The position numbers and the translations under genes are program-made. Positions 21,930 through 32,798 of a stretch of 64,000 nt of DNA are shown piece by piece. The notes beneath the pieces were generated by a model. The model was not told the origin of the DNA, searched no databases, and was given only the letters and a program-made list of their open reading frames with translations. Numbering within the stretch: position 1 is the first letter of the stretch; every line of letters starts with the position of its first letter. This DNA is from Cryoendolithus antarcticus. Its lineage: Eukaryota > Ascomycota > Dothideomycetes > Cladosporiales > Cladosporiaceae. The stretch covers positions 620,001 through 684,000 of the forward strand of contig NAJO01000024.1 of NCBI GenBank assembly GCA_002077065.1, read 5' to 3'.

Positions 21930-23439
21930 ATGTCCTCTCCCGGCAACGACAGCGACGGCGGGACTCCCAGACTCAACGGGCGCAAGAGCGCGAGGGGTCG
22001 CCAGCTCAAGCGTTGGAACCGTAAGCCCCTGATCAACGAGTACCTTGCCACTCTGCACAAACACTGACACCTTCACAGCCAGCGAAGACCAGCTCCTCCT
22101 CCTTTACATCGACAGCGTGTGCTGTGTCCAAGGCGTCGCCCTCCCATGGGATGAGATTGGATACGCCATGGAGCCACGCGAGGGTGAGGGGCAGCCCTTG
22201 AGCGGAGAGGCGATCAAGCAGCACCTCGCAAAGGTCCGCAGCGCTCGTATAGAGGAGGGCCTCCGCGTCCCCGAGAAGCCCAATCGCAATCAGCGTCGTG
22301 TCCCGCCACCAAAGTCCACGCTCGCCACCCCCGCCAGCGGCAAAAGCCGCGGTGGGGTGAAGATCAAGACCGAGCCGCTCGCCACCCCCTCGAAGCCCTC
22401 CCGCAGCACTCTTCTCGCTCCACCAACCAAGGCCGAAGAGGCAGCTGCCGCGAAGTTGAGGGAGAAGGCTGCTCGTGCCGCTACTGCGAAGAACAAGGCT
22501 GCCGAGAAGGCTGTGGGCAGGTACGCCACACCTCGCACGCCTGCCAAGCGTGGGCGTCAGTCAAGGGCCGATGTTGTGAGCGACGACGAGAGCGATTACC
22601 AGTCCGACGCGCCGGCGAAGGGCCAGGTCAAGAGACTTCGTAAGACTCCTCGCAAGAATTACGCTGAGCCTGCACCTGCCGAGAGCGACGATGATCATGA
22701 TATTCTTGCCGACAACGGCAAGGCCTACACCGAGGAGTCGGAGGATGAGCTGCCGATCCGCGAGCGCTTCGGCCATGCCAACTCATCCAAGCAGGCCGGT
22801 CGTGAGTATTGCCCATCCCCATCCCCTTCGTACCCTGCTAATGATGCACCAGGTACCTCTGCCGCCACCACCGACGCTCCCGCCTTCAAGGTTCCCACTG
22901 CCCCAATGGCGCCTCCTCCCCAGCAAACCCCCAACTTCACCTATCCCGGCGACCGCCCCCACTTCCCCTTCAACATCAATACCAACTACGCCCTTCCCAA
23001 CTACAACATTGGCGATGCAGACCAGTACACTGCCTCGCCCTCTTCCTACGATCTCCCAACCTACGGCAACAACCAGCACACTCCCAACAATATCTACACT
23101 CCATACCATACCCCCACCCTCGGCCACTCATCCTCCGATGACGCCATCTTCACCCCAAACACTAGCATGAACTCCTCCTTCACCAACGCTGGTCAGCAGG
23201 CTAGCTTCGATTTCAACAATGCCATCTTTGGCATGGCCCAGACTCAGGGTGCTGGCGCGGGTGGCATGGGCAGCTTCTTCCCGCAGTTCGACGCCACCTT
23301 GCCGCGCTTCGGTGGTGAGAACGATGGGTTCGGGGACATCATCGACTACGAGCAGGAGGGCGAGAAGGGGCAGGACCAGCAGATGGGTGAGGGAGGCGAG
23401 GGAGGCGAGGGAGAGGCGCAGATCAAGTATGAGATTTGA
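21930..23439 (+). CDS. Myb-like nuclear protein with disordered Gly/Asn/Pro-rich tail
   Basis: Exons 21930-22020, 22079-22801 and 22853-23439; 466 aa. Residues about 30-80 form a helical block (PSEDQLLLLYIDSV, ALPWDEIGYAME, SGEAIKQHLAKVRS) like fungal Myb/SANT-type domains in which a W-D-E-I follows the first helix; next comes EGLRVPEKPNRNQRRVPPP, a conserved-looking basic hinge. Ala/Lys-rich repeats, acidic patches (DDESDYQSD, ESDDDHD, ESEDELP) and an Asn/Tyr/Pro-rich region follow, typical of a chromatin-associated regulator. Intron 2 (51 bp, GTGAGT donor, CTAAT branch) is a multiple of three without a stop, so retention would add 17 residues. The precise function is unknown. Confidence 0.75.
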
Positions 23440-24018
23440 GAGAGAGCGGTGAGAGGTCTGGGGAGATGAACCGGGTAACTTGCCTGTTCTGCGACTATAC
23501 ACTTAGTCGGGTGATCAAGGACTGCGAGCCGGCTGCCAAGGAGAGAGCGCATGGTCAGCAGTCTGGCAACTCGAAGACACCTGAATGCGATAGTCGAATG
23601 GCAGCAGTAGGCGGTCAACGAGGCAGCATCTTCAGGGTTGCAAGTGGAGTGGCGAGAAGAAGTGCATTAGCAGGGCTTGGATAGTCTTCCAAATCACATC
23701 GTCTCTAGCAGCATTTCCAAGAAGTGCATCGTGACACCTTTGGTCTTTGCAGGCACATATAAGGGTGACAGGACGAGGTGAGGTTGAAATCGCTGCCTCC
23801 GACCCAAGCGGGGCAAACGGAGAGGTGCGCAGCATAACATTTGGCCAGACGTAGCATTGCGAAACAGTCACTGTTTGAGATATGAGCAATAAACGAAATC
23901 ACCCATTGCACATCTTACGTTCAGCATAAACGTTCGCAAGGTTGTAGAAAGGCGCTTCATAGCTTCAATCGTTACTCCACACCCTCACAATCGCTTTCTT
24001 CAAATCACCACCGCCAAC
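23440..24018. other. 579 bp intergenic region upstream of SES1
   Basis: 3' region of the Myb-like gene and promoter of the seryl-tRNA synthetase gene. No gene supported. Confidence 0.5.
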
Positions 24019-25548
24019 ATGATCGACATAAACGACTTCATAAAAGAGCGCGGCGGCAACCCAGAGAAAATCAAGGAGTCGCAACGCCGCCGCCATGCAC
24101 CCGAGGAAGTTGTCGACGAGATCATAGCCATGTTTGAGGACCACCGGAAAACACAATACACGGCAGCTACCGAACTCGGCGCGAAGCTCAATAAAGTCCA
24201 GAAGGACATGGGCCTGAACAAGAAGAACAAGGGCGATGCTGCCGAGTTCGAGAAGCTGAAGGCGGAGAAGGATGCTGTGACGAAGGAGAAAGTCGAGATG
24301 GAGCAGCTGGCTGCAAGGAAGCAGGTGGAGCTGCTGAAGAAGGCGAAGAGTGTGGGGAACTATGTGCACGAGAGCGTACCTGTGAGCGATAATGAGGACA
24401 ACAACGCTTTGCAACGGGACTGGGCGCCAGAGGGGACGAAAATGGAGAAGAAGGACTGTTTATCACATCACGAGGTGTTGCTGAGACTAGACGGCTACGA
24501 TCCCGACCGAGGCGTCAAGATCGTGGGCCACAGAGGTTATTGTCTCACAGGCTATGGTCTCTTCCTGAACCAAGCACTTATCAACTACGGCCTCGAGTTC
24601 CTCTTCAACCGCGGCTACAAGCCAAACCAGCCACCTTTCTTCATGCTGCGAGAAGCCATGGCCAAAACCGCACAGCTCGAGCAGTTCGACGAGGAGCTGT
24701 ACAAAGTCACAGAAAGGGACAATGACCCGGGAACGGACAAGTACCTCATCGCGACTTCAGAGCAGCCCATCTCAGCCATGCACGAGGGCGAGTGGCTGAG
24801 CGACGCAAGCCTACCGATCAAATACGCCGGCTACTCCACAAATTTCCGCAAGGAAGCAGGAAGCCACGGCAAAGACGCATGGGGAATCTTCCGCGTGCAT
24901 CAGTTCGAGAAGATCGAGCAATTCATTTTCTGCAAGCCGGACGAGTCGTGGGGACATTTCGACAGCATGATCGAGACATCAGAGGACTTCTACAAGTCGC
25001 TCAAGCTGCCGTACCGAGTTGTGGCGATCGTTTCGGGTGAATTGAATAATGCGGCAGCGAAGAAGTATGATTTGGAAGCTTGGTTCCCTTTTCAGGGGGA
25101 GTATAAGGAGCTCGTGTCTTGTTCGAATTGTACGGACTATCAGACACGGGAGCTGGAGATACGGTGAGTTGTTCATATGATTACGCTACATCTCCTCCAA
25201 ACACTAACGATCTGCAGGTACGGACCCAAAAAGCAAACCGATGCTTCCTTCCAAAAGACCTACTGCCACGCCCTCAACTCCACGCTGTGCGCAACGGAAC
25301 GCGCTCTGTGCTGCGTGCTCGAGAACTACCAGACACCCGAGGGCTTGAACGTTCCCGAAGTGCTGAGGAAGTACATCCCCGGCCAGCCGGAATTTCTACC
25401 GTATGTCAAAGAGCTGCCGAAAGACTCTACTAGCTTGAAGGCGAAGGGAAAGGCTGAGGGAGCAAAAGAGAAGCCAGCGCCGAAAGTGCCTGGAGCTGGA
25501 GAGGTGGTGGAGCGGCCGAAGACTGCGGCGGAGGAGAAGAAGTCATGA
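24019..25548 (+). CDS. SES1: Seryl-tRNA synthetase, cytosolic
   Basis: Exons 24019-25163 and 25218-25548 (54 bp intron); 491 aa. Charges tRNA-Ser with serine. Seen: the N-terminal coiled-coil arm that grips the long variable arm of tRNA-Ser (residues about 10-105, rich in E/K heptads, AELGAKLNKVQKDMGLNKK), then the class II catalytic core with TSEQPISAMH, motif 2 (FRKEAGSHGKDAWGIFRVHQFEK), CSNCTDYQ, and motif 3 (LCATERALCCVLENYQ) in exon 2. The last ~45 residues are a Lys/Ala/Glu/Pro-rich extension also seen in eukaryotic cytosolic SerRS. There is no mitochondrial presequence at the ATG. Confidence 0.96.
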
Positions 25549-26072
25549 TTTGATGGACGGCTCATTTGCGATCGGCTAAGCACGAAACTCCGGGCAGCAT
25601 GGAGTGACCGCGTGGAGCATCTGGTGTTACCCATCAATCAGTCTCGTCGACCTATCCAGCTTGATTAGAGCTACGCAGGGTTGACTATTTCCAGGCGCTT
25701 TCCTGCATAAGATGTTAGCGGACTTCAGAGCGCTTTTAGGGAGCATCATGGCACGAGCGAAATTACAACGAAGACATGGGCTACGAGGGAAATCAGTGCT
25801 GTCAAAGCAGTGATAAGTGGTGATTATGAATCTCCCACCTTCGCGCATATCACGTGCAAAAAATTCACGTTCCATGGTCTGCATGATTCATTGTCTCCTT
25901 GATCTCATCGTTACTCGCTCCGTCATCTCGCTGTCCCTTATTACTTGGTCGCAGCTTCCCGACTCAGGCTCCTCGAGCATCCAGCATCTCACAGTAGCCC
26001 TGAAAGCCACTGCCCAACACCACTCCGCCAGGAGTCCACGGTCAGGAAGCTCAAGCAGAACGCACCACTTAC
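25549..26072. other. 524 bp gap between convergent genes
   Basis: 3' ends of SES1 and of the minus-strand Myb-like gene. It contains an ATCACGTG match at 25849-25856, but no promoter is expected here. Confidence 0.5.
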
Positions 26073-26508
26073 TCAGTCCTCATCATCCCCTTCGCCCTTC
26101 ACCTTCGCCTTCCCGCCCTCCTCATCGTCATCCTCGCCCTCCTCCACCTCGTCGATCTTACGCTTCTTTGGCGTGACCTTGGTGCCCTTGCCCTTCTTGG
26201 GCGAAGCACTCCCGTCCGCAGCCGACTTGCCGTCCGCACCTTCCTTCAGTCCGGAAAGGGCGTCCTTGTACTTGACGTTGAGGCGGGAGAAGCGCTTGGA
26301 GCTGGGATACAGAGTTAGTGGATGAGTCAGGTAGCGCTCGGGGGGTGGTGACGAACGCAGCGGCTTTGGAGACGATCGTGTTGGCATCTGCCACGGCTTG
26401 CCAGTCAATGGCCCCGACTCCAGCGACCTTGATGATGCTGAGGAGAAACTTGACTTCCTCGTCGGAAGGTGCGGTGGTGGTGGTCTTGGTGGGCGTGTCT
26501 TTGGCCAT
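26073..26508 (-). CDS. Small Myb-like protein with acidic/basic tail (minus-strand member of a divergent pair)
   Basis: Exon 1 26508-26357, exon 2 26301-26073; 126 aa. Residues about 15-65 have the small Myb-like pattern: SDEEVKFLLSIIKVAG, AIDWQAVADA, then KRFSRLNVKYKD after the intron. The tail contains PKKGKGTKVTPKKRK and a long acidic end (EEGEDDDEEGG). The intron (55 bp) has a less usual GTTCGT donor, so its left edge is the weakest point; it was chosen because it joins the conserved helices in frame. Divergent from the similar gene at 26924, sharing a 415 bp promoter region. Probably nuclear. Confidence 0.7.
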
Positions 26509-26923
26509 TGTTGCTTGCTTGATATGTTGCTCGGTGGTGGTGTTGGTAGTTGGATCGAGGCCTGTAAGTTGAGGTGGAATTGCAGTGGAAGAGTGTTGGT
26601 GTCCAAAGGGAGTACCAGGCAGCAAGAGCTTGGAAGTGGAGGTCTATCTCATGGAACGTGATCGAAGGTGCGGCGGACGGGCATGTGCTATGCCAGGTGA
26701 TTCGAAAGTGAGCGCTCTTTTGGTGGCGTTGCCATACAAATCTGTCTCAATTGCACTTCACCTGGAACTTTCGCCACCCACTGGCCTCGATTATCACGAG
26801 CTGCACCTCTGCTGCAGCCTGGACTATTTTATCCCTTTCTCTTTCTCCTCCCTCTCTACCTACACTGATACAACGACAACATACCTCCCACTAATCAACA
26901 ACCCACCATCCACCTTCGACATC
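26509..26923. other. 415 bp shared promoter of two divergent Myb-like genes
   Basis: Between two head-to-head related genes. The right half has a CT-rich stretch (about 26830-26870) before the plus-strand start, typical of fungal core promoters. Confidence 0.5.
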
Positions 26924-27426
26924 ATGCCTTACGACTACGAAATTGCCAAAGCCGCGCTCTCGGAGGCGGACAAGAACCGCATCCTCTGCCTCTACCTCAA
27001 CTGCGACGCCAAAGCCGTACGCCCTCACTCCCTTATGCGCCACACTCAATTGCTCCGCTACTGACACTTCTGCAGATCAACTGGGAGAAAGCCACCAAGG
27101 ACTTCGGCTGCGCCTCCATCGACAGCATGAAAGTCATGGCCCGCACGGCCCTTAAGAAGATCGAGACTGCTGGAGGGAAGATCGATGATTCTGGCACCGC
27201 CGTCGCGGGCACCGGCACTCCGGCCAAGGCTAAGCGCGGAAAGAAGGCGAAGGCTAAGGACGACGAGGATGGAGCTGAGGATGACGATGAGGAGACGCCG
27301 AAGAAGCGTGTCAAGACCAAGGGGAAGGGTAAGAAGGGAAAGAATGTCGAGGAGGGCGAGGAGGGTGAGGAGAATAGTGATGGGGCGGGCGAGGGCGTTA
27401 AGGTCGAGCAGGATGGGGAGGAGTAG
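26924..27426 (+). CDS. Small Myb-like protein with acidic/basic tail (plus-strand member of a divergent pair)
   Basis: Exons 26924-27016 and 27076-27426 (59 bp intron, phase 0); 147 aa. Helical block in residues about 5-62: SEADKNRILCLYLNC, then INWEKATKDFG directly after the intron, then SMKVMARTALKKIE. This matches the layout of the genes at 6.5 kb and 26.1 kb, and the intron sits just before the I-x-W position. The tail alternates basic (KRGKKAKAK, KKRVKTKGKGKKGK) and acidic (EDDDEE, EEGEEGEE) runs, like a chromatin linker protein. No enzyme motif. Gene structure is confident; function is not known. Confidence 0.72.
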
Positions 27427-28055
27427 TGATCATCATTCTTCGAAGGGATGTGAGCGAGCGATAGAGACATGGCTGAGTGAGACTGTCTCACCAAGGGAAA
27501 GTGCAGCGACTCCGTGGACGGGTGAGGTGTGGTAGTAGCGGCAGTATGTGAAGATTTGAGCGGCGACATACCCTCATCACTCATGTGTCCTCTCCGTCCG
27601 CACACTGAGATCTCGTGCAAGTATCTGTGTCGCGGTCACAGTGGTTTCACGCGAACGGCACTCGTGGGAGTAATGACCTGGGGTCAGCCGGAGGTTTTCT
27701 TGCCGTGGCGCTTGGAACACTGCGGTGACTAGCTCGAATGCACGCGTTGTACCTGAAGCTGTGTCCAGCACACCTGATAGATATGAGATTCACAGCTCAG
27801 GCTTACTCTCCACACATCAGCAGTCTGTCTTTGGCGATCCAGATAGACTTTGGAACACCTTCCTTACTTTGCCGACTCCATCGGCTCCTCACTAACAAGC
27901 CAATCGTTACCGCGCGGAGGGTCAGAGTGCCACAGCGCCGGTATAATGCTCGACATCGTGCCCCCGCCCGATGTTTCTACCCCTCGTGCTCTCTTGGACC
28001 TCATCTCTCTTCTCGTGGCTGATGTGCGTGGTGACTCTACGTCCACTCTGCCAAC
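27427..28055. other. 629 bp intergenic region
   Basis: Promoter side of the 28.1 kb gene. Small overlapping ORFs on both strands, none protein-like. Confidence 0.5.
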
Positions 28056-28742
28056 ATGTCGGGCGCGACGCTTGTGGACGAGAAGAATGCTGACACAGTC
28101 GACCTTCGCGCTCCACCGGCTCTGTACAAGAAGCGGAAAGGCTCAAGACCCTGTGGGGCGTGTGCAGTGAGTTGTGATGCCGCACCTCAACAGTAACGTC
28201 CTAGCGCGCTGACAGCCATGCAGGGCTGCCAAATCCTGCAGCAGGAAGCAGAGAATCTGGATCCCCTAGCCACACTCGCGCCGCCGACGGAAGATGAGAT
28301 CCAGGCAGTGAACATACCATGCCATGCCCAGCTTGTGCGTGCAGGCTCCATGTTGACTCCTTCGCGTCGCTACCTGCTGACCTTTGGACAGGCTGCATGG
28401 AGGGAGCCCTGCTGGAACCAAGAAATGGAGAAGCGCGCAAGTACAGCATGGCCAGGGAAACTCCATATCGGCACATATCGATCGTCTGGAACCAGCATAG
28501 TCAGGGACGGTCCTGGGTATCTGAGAAACAGCGGCTGGCGTCCAGACTACGTGCAGCCTTTTGTCGAGGATCCCGAGCCTAGACGGCTGCGATTCAGTCT
28601 GCGTGACCGGATTCGCAGAGATCCGTTGCTGCATTTTGCGGTGCTGATCATTGTAGTTATCGGATCGATATTGATTATTGCGGGCGTGGTCTATGAGGAG
28701 ACCGAAGGGACCATCAAGAGGTTGCAGGATTACCAGCACTAA
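28056..28742 (+). CDS. Uncharacterised small tail-anchored membrane protein with CxxCxxC motif
   Basis: Exons 28056-28166 and 28224-28742 (57 bp intron, phase 0); 209 aa. I do not recognise the family. Seen: an N-terminal charged stretch ending in RPCGACAGCQ, a CxxCxxC motif split by the intron; a middle region of about 100 residues with several Trp; and one strongly hydrophobic segment near the C-terminus (about 175-197, HFAVLIIVVIGSILIIAGVV) followed by about 17 polar residues. That end is typical of a tail-anchored protein facing the cytosol. The Cys motif could bind metal or be acylated. The in-frame junction and clean hydrophobic segment make it a real gene. Confidence 0.65.
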
Positions 28743-28823
28743 GTGGCATATCCAAATCAAGCATCGAATTGAGGCATGAGTACCAGTCCATTCAGCTTCG
28801 GCCAGGAAAGATCGGAGGGCAAA

Positions 28824-29459
28824 TCAGTCCCACTCGTCATCGTCGTAGTCAGCCTCTCTCGCTGCTCTCTTCTGCTCCAGCTTCCTCAAATCATCCTCCT
28901 TCGTCATCTTCGCCCTGACCAAGACTCCGCTCCCCATCAGTCTCCCCTCCAGCTCGCTTAGAGTGAAGCTGTCAGGCTTCGCTCCCAAGCCCTCGAATCC
29001 AATGATCCGATCAACACCTACCGCGTCCACGAAAGCGATCACACAAGGCAGCACCTGAACCTTCAACTTCACCACTAAAAAGGCAGCGTTCTCGACATTG
29101 ATGCTCACAAACCTCGTGTCGAAGTGCTTCTCAGCCAGTGGCCGTAACTTCTCGTCCATGATCCGGCAACGATTGAAGTCCGGTTTCATGAAGTGGACCA
29201 CGCAGAGCTTTGTGCTGGTCGTAATGTCCATTAGCTGCTTCTCGTCCTTAATCTCCTGGTAAGTGCCATGAGATGAATTTTGCATCATCTTGGCACGGGA
29301 CACTTCGGCGTGGAGTTGCTCGAGGCGTTTCTCGCGGTGCGCGGAGAAGGCCCCTGAGTCGTCGTCCTCCAGCTCTGCGATGAGGGCGTCATCATCGTCT
29401 GAGTCCGTTGGCTGGTGCCGGTCGAGCACTTTGGCTACGGCGGCGTCGAGGGACGGCAT
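28824..29459 (-). CDS. PLP1: Phosducin-like / TXNDC9-type thioredoxin-fold protein
   Basis: Single exon, 211 aa. Plp1/TXNDC9 proteins bind the cytosolic chaperonin CCT/TRiC and modulate folding of tubulin and actin. Seen: an acidic N-terminus (DSDDDDALIAELEDDD), a helical linker (REKRLEQLHAEVSRAKMM), then a thioredoxin fold (about residues 75-170) with VVHFMKPDFNRCRIMDEKL where thioredoxin has its CxxC; only one Cys remains, so it is not a redox enzyme. LPCVIAFVDAV gives the cis-Pro loop, and the tail ends DYDDDEWD. Convergent with the tail-anchored gene, 81 bp apart. Confidence 0.85.
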   Translation of the reverse strand: MPSLDAAVAKVLDRHQPTDSDDDDALIAELEDDDSGAFSAHREKRLEQLHAEVSRAKMMQNSSHGTYQEIKDEKQLMDITTSTKLCVVHFMKPDFNRCRIMDEKLRPLAEKHFDTRFVSINVENAAFLVVKLKVQVLPCVIAFVDAVGVDRIIGFEGLGAKPDSFTLSELEGRLMGSGVLVRAKMTKEDDLRKLEQKRAAREADYDDDEWD

Positions 29460-30048
29460 GGCTTGGCGAAGTTGTCTGGAGCACTCAATGCATGTTTTTG
29501 ATAGCAGACGCGTGCCACAGAAATCTGCGACGCGTAAGCTTCGTCGGACCGTGCCGGATCTTCTCGGTTTCAGAAGCCACAGGTCTTCGGAGTATTATGA
29601 GTATGGATTCACATGTTCGGGACGGCCAGAGGCAAGATGTCAGGACGGCTCACCATCCGTCCCCTTGTCGGCACCGCTGTCATGCCACGGCACGTTCAAT
29701 GCACTGAATGGTTGCGGCAAGCCACGTGAGGGGCGAGGAACACCGAGGCATGTAGATCGCGGTGACAAAGTCAAATGGTTGGGTGCATAAAGTTATATTT
29801 ACCACCCCCGAACCCTGTATCGCTCGCTGTGAGAGACGAGCAGATCCAGTATCTATATTCTTGTTCCATAGCGCATTTGCGCAAGAAGTGAACCCAACAT
29901 TACCACCTTCATCGGCGTCAAGTCGTCTCTCGCGCGGCATCCCCGAATCCAGCAATCGCAGTGGACTAAAGCCCCCCTTACATCGCAGGCACCCCCGGCT
30001 TCCCCCGCGAAACCTCCCAGGAAACAGCCAGCACACCCCTTTGCGAAT
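29460..30048. other. 589 bp divergent promoter region (PLP1 / VRG4)
   Basis: No gene supported. It contains a CACGTG core near 29725 and a TATATT at about 29794, upstream of VRG4. Confidence 0.5.
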
Positions 30049-31321
30049 ATGAGCAGTAGTAACGAAGAACCCAAGCGCGACCTCACAATCGAGCTGGGCG
30101 ACAAGCAGGAAAACGGCTCGTACGAGCCACCGCGACAAGCACCCATGGCTCCTCCAGCGACTTCAGTCGCGAACAGCCCGCCGATCTCGATTCTGGCGTA
30201 TTGTGGGAGCAGTATATTGATGACTGTTACGAACAAAATTGTGCTCACTGGGACGTTCAACTTGAACTTCTTCTTACTAGCTGTGCAGGTGGGTCGCCAC
30301 GAGTAGCGAAGGAAGTGTCGGTAGGACAGCACTGACAGACAGCGCAGAGCATAGTATGCATCGTTGCAATCCAAACCCTCAAACTCATGGGCATAGCGCA
30401 ATTTCGCGACTTCAACACAGACGAGGCACGGAAATGGTTCCCTATCTCGCTCCTCCTGATTGGCATGATCTACACTGGAAGCAAGGCACTGCAATTCCTC
30501 AGTATACCCGTCTACACGATCTTCAAGAACTTGACCATCATTCTGATTGCCTACGGCGAGGTGATCTGGTTCGGCGGCTCAGTTACGAGCATGACACTGC
30601 TCAGCTTCGGACTCATGGTGGTCAGTTCGCTGATCGCAGCGTGGGCGGATATTCAGCACGCTCTTACAGGCTCGGGCGAGGCATTGACAGGCGAGGCGGC
30701 GGAGAAGCTCTCGACGCTGAATGCGGGATATCTCTGGATGCTGTGCAATTGCTTCTGCTCTGCGGCTTATGTGCTGGGGATGCGCAAGCGGATAAAGCTC
30801 ACGAACTTCAAGGACTTTGACAGTGAGTTCCGCCAGTGCAAAGTATATCTCCAATCGTTGCAGGGTACTGACACAGATTTCTAGCGATGTACTACAACAA
30901 CCTCCTCTCCATCCCCGTCCTCCTCCTCTGCTCCCTCTTCCTCGAAAACTGGTCCGCCCCAAACATCGCCATAAACTTCCCCGCTGGCCACGAAGCCAAG
31001 GTCTTCGCCATCATGGTCATCTCCGGCCTCTCCTCAGTCTTCATTTCCTACTCCTCCGCTTGGTGCGTTCGCGTCACCTCCTCGACAACCTACTCCATGG
31101 TCGGAGCACTCAATAAGCTACCGATTGCGCTGAGCGGGCTGATATTCTTCGATGCGCCAGCGACTTTCGCGAGCGTGGGCGCGATATTTGTGGGCTTCGT
31201 CAGTGGAGTTGTGTATGCTGTGGCGAAGATGTGGCAGAGTAAGAATAAGGCGCAGACGGCTGGGGTGCTGCCTACCACGAGCGCAAGTGTGCAGAGTATG
31301 AGGGATTCATTGAAGCAATGA
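30049..31321 (+). CDS. VRG4: Golgi GDP-mannose transporter
   Basis: Exons 30049-30288, 30348-30822 and 30885-31321; 383 aa. Vrg4 exchanges cytosolic GDP-mannose for lumenal GMP in the Golgi, feeding protein and lipid mannosylation. Seen: a short cytosolic N-terminus, about ten membrane segments (for example [45 protein letters not shown]), FKNLTIIL, and the diagnostic GALNK substrate-binding motif in [13 protein letters not shown]. The end is a Lys/Ser-rich cytosolic tail. Introns of 59 and 62 bp were set by frame and by joining DFD to [11 protein letters not shown]. With PBN1 it is one of two mannose-pathway genes in the window, probably by chance. Confidence 0.95.
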
Positions 31322-31812
31322 GAAGATGATAGGGGATGAGACTTGGGCACGGAGCCGTAGAGAGCTGTATGCAGGGGGATTGTTAAAATGGACAGCTACG
31401 CAGGGCAGCATGGTTGGCCCGCGGCGTGCCTTTCGGGCGGGAAATAGAGACATGGCGTTCATGGCAAGGGATCGGGACTTCAGCAGGTATAGCGCTTGTA
31501 TACTCTACATACTCCACGGACGCAAACCATTGTTTTGCAACCGACGATCTGGTCGTCGAGTGTAGAGAAGCCTCAGGCGTTTAAGGCAAAACCCTCGCGC
31601 GCCCAATTATCCGCCGATTCCCGACTCGCCACACCACTATCGGCAACCCTGTTTTTCTCAATGGAATTTGACGTCGGAGGCTACGAATCCTCCTGCACGG
31701 CCGTGGACACGACATGCATATGCGTGATATACCTTGTCCTAGCTTCGAGAAGCTTGAGCATCTCTAATCTTCCGATAAGTACGGTATTTTTCCTTTTCTT
31801 AAGTCTGCTGTC
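31322..31812. other. 491 bp intergenic region
   Basis: VRG4 3' end and promoter of the RS-rich gene. No further gene supported. Confidence 0.5.
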
Positions 31813-32678
31813 ATGTCGTCGCGTCGTTCTGAAGTCGTGTATGAGGAGCGGCGTACTGACAGCAGCGATCGGGGCGGCAGACGGAGAGATGATAGGTATG
31901 AGGTACTCGAGAGGGAGAGGGGAGCTGTTTCGCCGAGACGGCGACGAGTTCAGGAGATTTCTTACGAGGAATTGGAAGATGTGCGGAATCGCGAGATGGC
32001 GTTGGTGACGAGACCGAGATCTCTGTCTCGCGAACGAAATGACAGGCTCGACGTCCCCCGAGAACGCAGCTACGATGACAGGGAAGACGATGACAACTAC
32101 TACGCCGTCCGCCGCGTCGTGACCCGCGCCCCCAGGCCCCTAGCAGAACGCCGCAGCCACGACCTCACCCGCTATCGAGACCCTCCTCGCTCTCGATCGC
32201 GCAGCTCAAGCTCCTCCTCCAGCCGGCACCGTCATCACCGACGCCATCGCTCTCATAGCCACCGCCCGGCTGAGAAAGTCGTCGACGAAGACACCGGCAG
32301 TGTGCTCTGGTACTCCGGCCGTCCCCGCCGCGAAGGTAATTTCTTCGAGAAGAACTTCGATTCTTCTTACGATGGGCTTATAGCTGGTGTGGCTGGTGCG
32401 GCGATCGGCTCGATTACTGCTGCGAGGTTTGTGACGCCGAAGCATGAGGGGATGGAAGGGGAGAAGAGGGAACGGACGAGGAATGCGGTGGTGGGAGCTG
32501 TGGTTGGGGCGGGGCTTTTCAACGTGCGCTGTGTCATTTTGAAATGACTAAAATTCGTCCGCAGGTTTACTGACTTGCTGTACAGGCTGGAGAGAACTGG
32601 TTTCGAGTCTACACTGAGGAGAAGGAGGAGAGGATCGAGAAGCGAGAGAAGCGGGAGGAGAAGAGGGAGCGGCGGTAG
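31813..32678 (+). CDS. Arg/Ser-rich protein with glycine-zipper hydrophobic segment
   Basis: Exons 31813-32523 and 32586-32678 (62 bp intron, phase 0); 267 aa. I know this layout from uncharacterised fungal proteins but no function. Seen: an Arg/Glu/Asp-rich first half (residues 1-120), an RS/His tract (RSRSRSSSSSSSRHRHHRRHR) resembling splicing-factor tails, VLWYSGRPRREGNFFEKNFD, then a Gly/Ala-rich hydrophobic stretch (about 195-215, GLIAGVAGAAIGSITAARF) and a second one (AVVGAVVGAGLFN), which look like a two-helix glycine zipper. Exon 2 gives GENWFRVYTEEKEER and a charged coiled end. Could be membrane-associated; the mix of RS tract and zipper is odd. Confidence 0.7.
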
Positions 32679-32798
32679 TGTGGCCGCTCTCTCTGCTTTC
32701 TACCCGAATCATCAGCTCCCCGCTCGGCTACTGCACGCGTGTGCCTTCATGACGTTCATGGCTTTCTCTAGGGTCTCCTAGCGTTTCGTACCGCATTT

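Noticed and set aside
25849..25856. ATCACGTG match
   Set aside because: Lies between two 3' ends, so a promoter role is unlikely.
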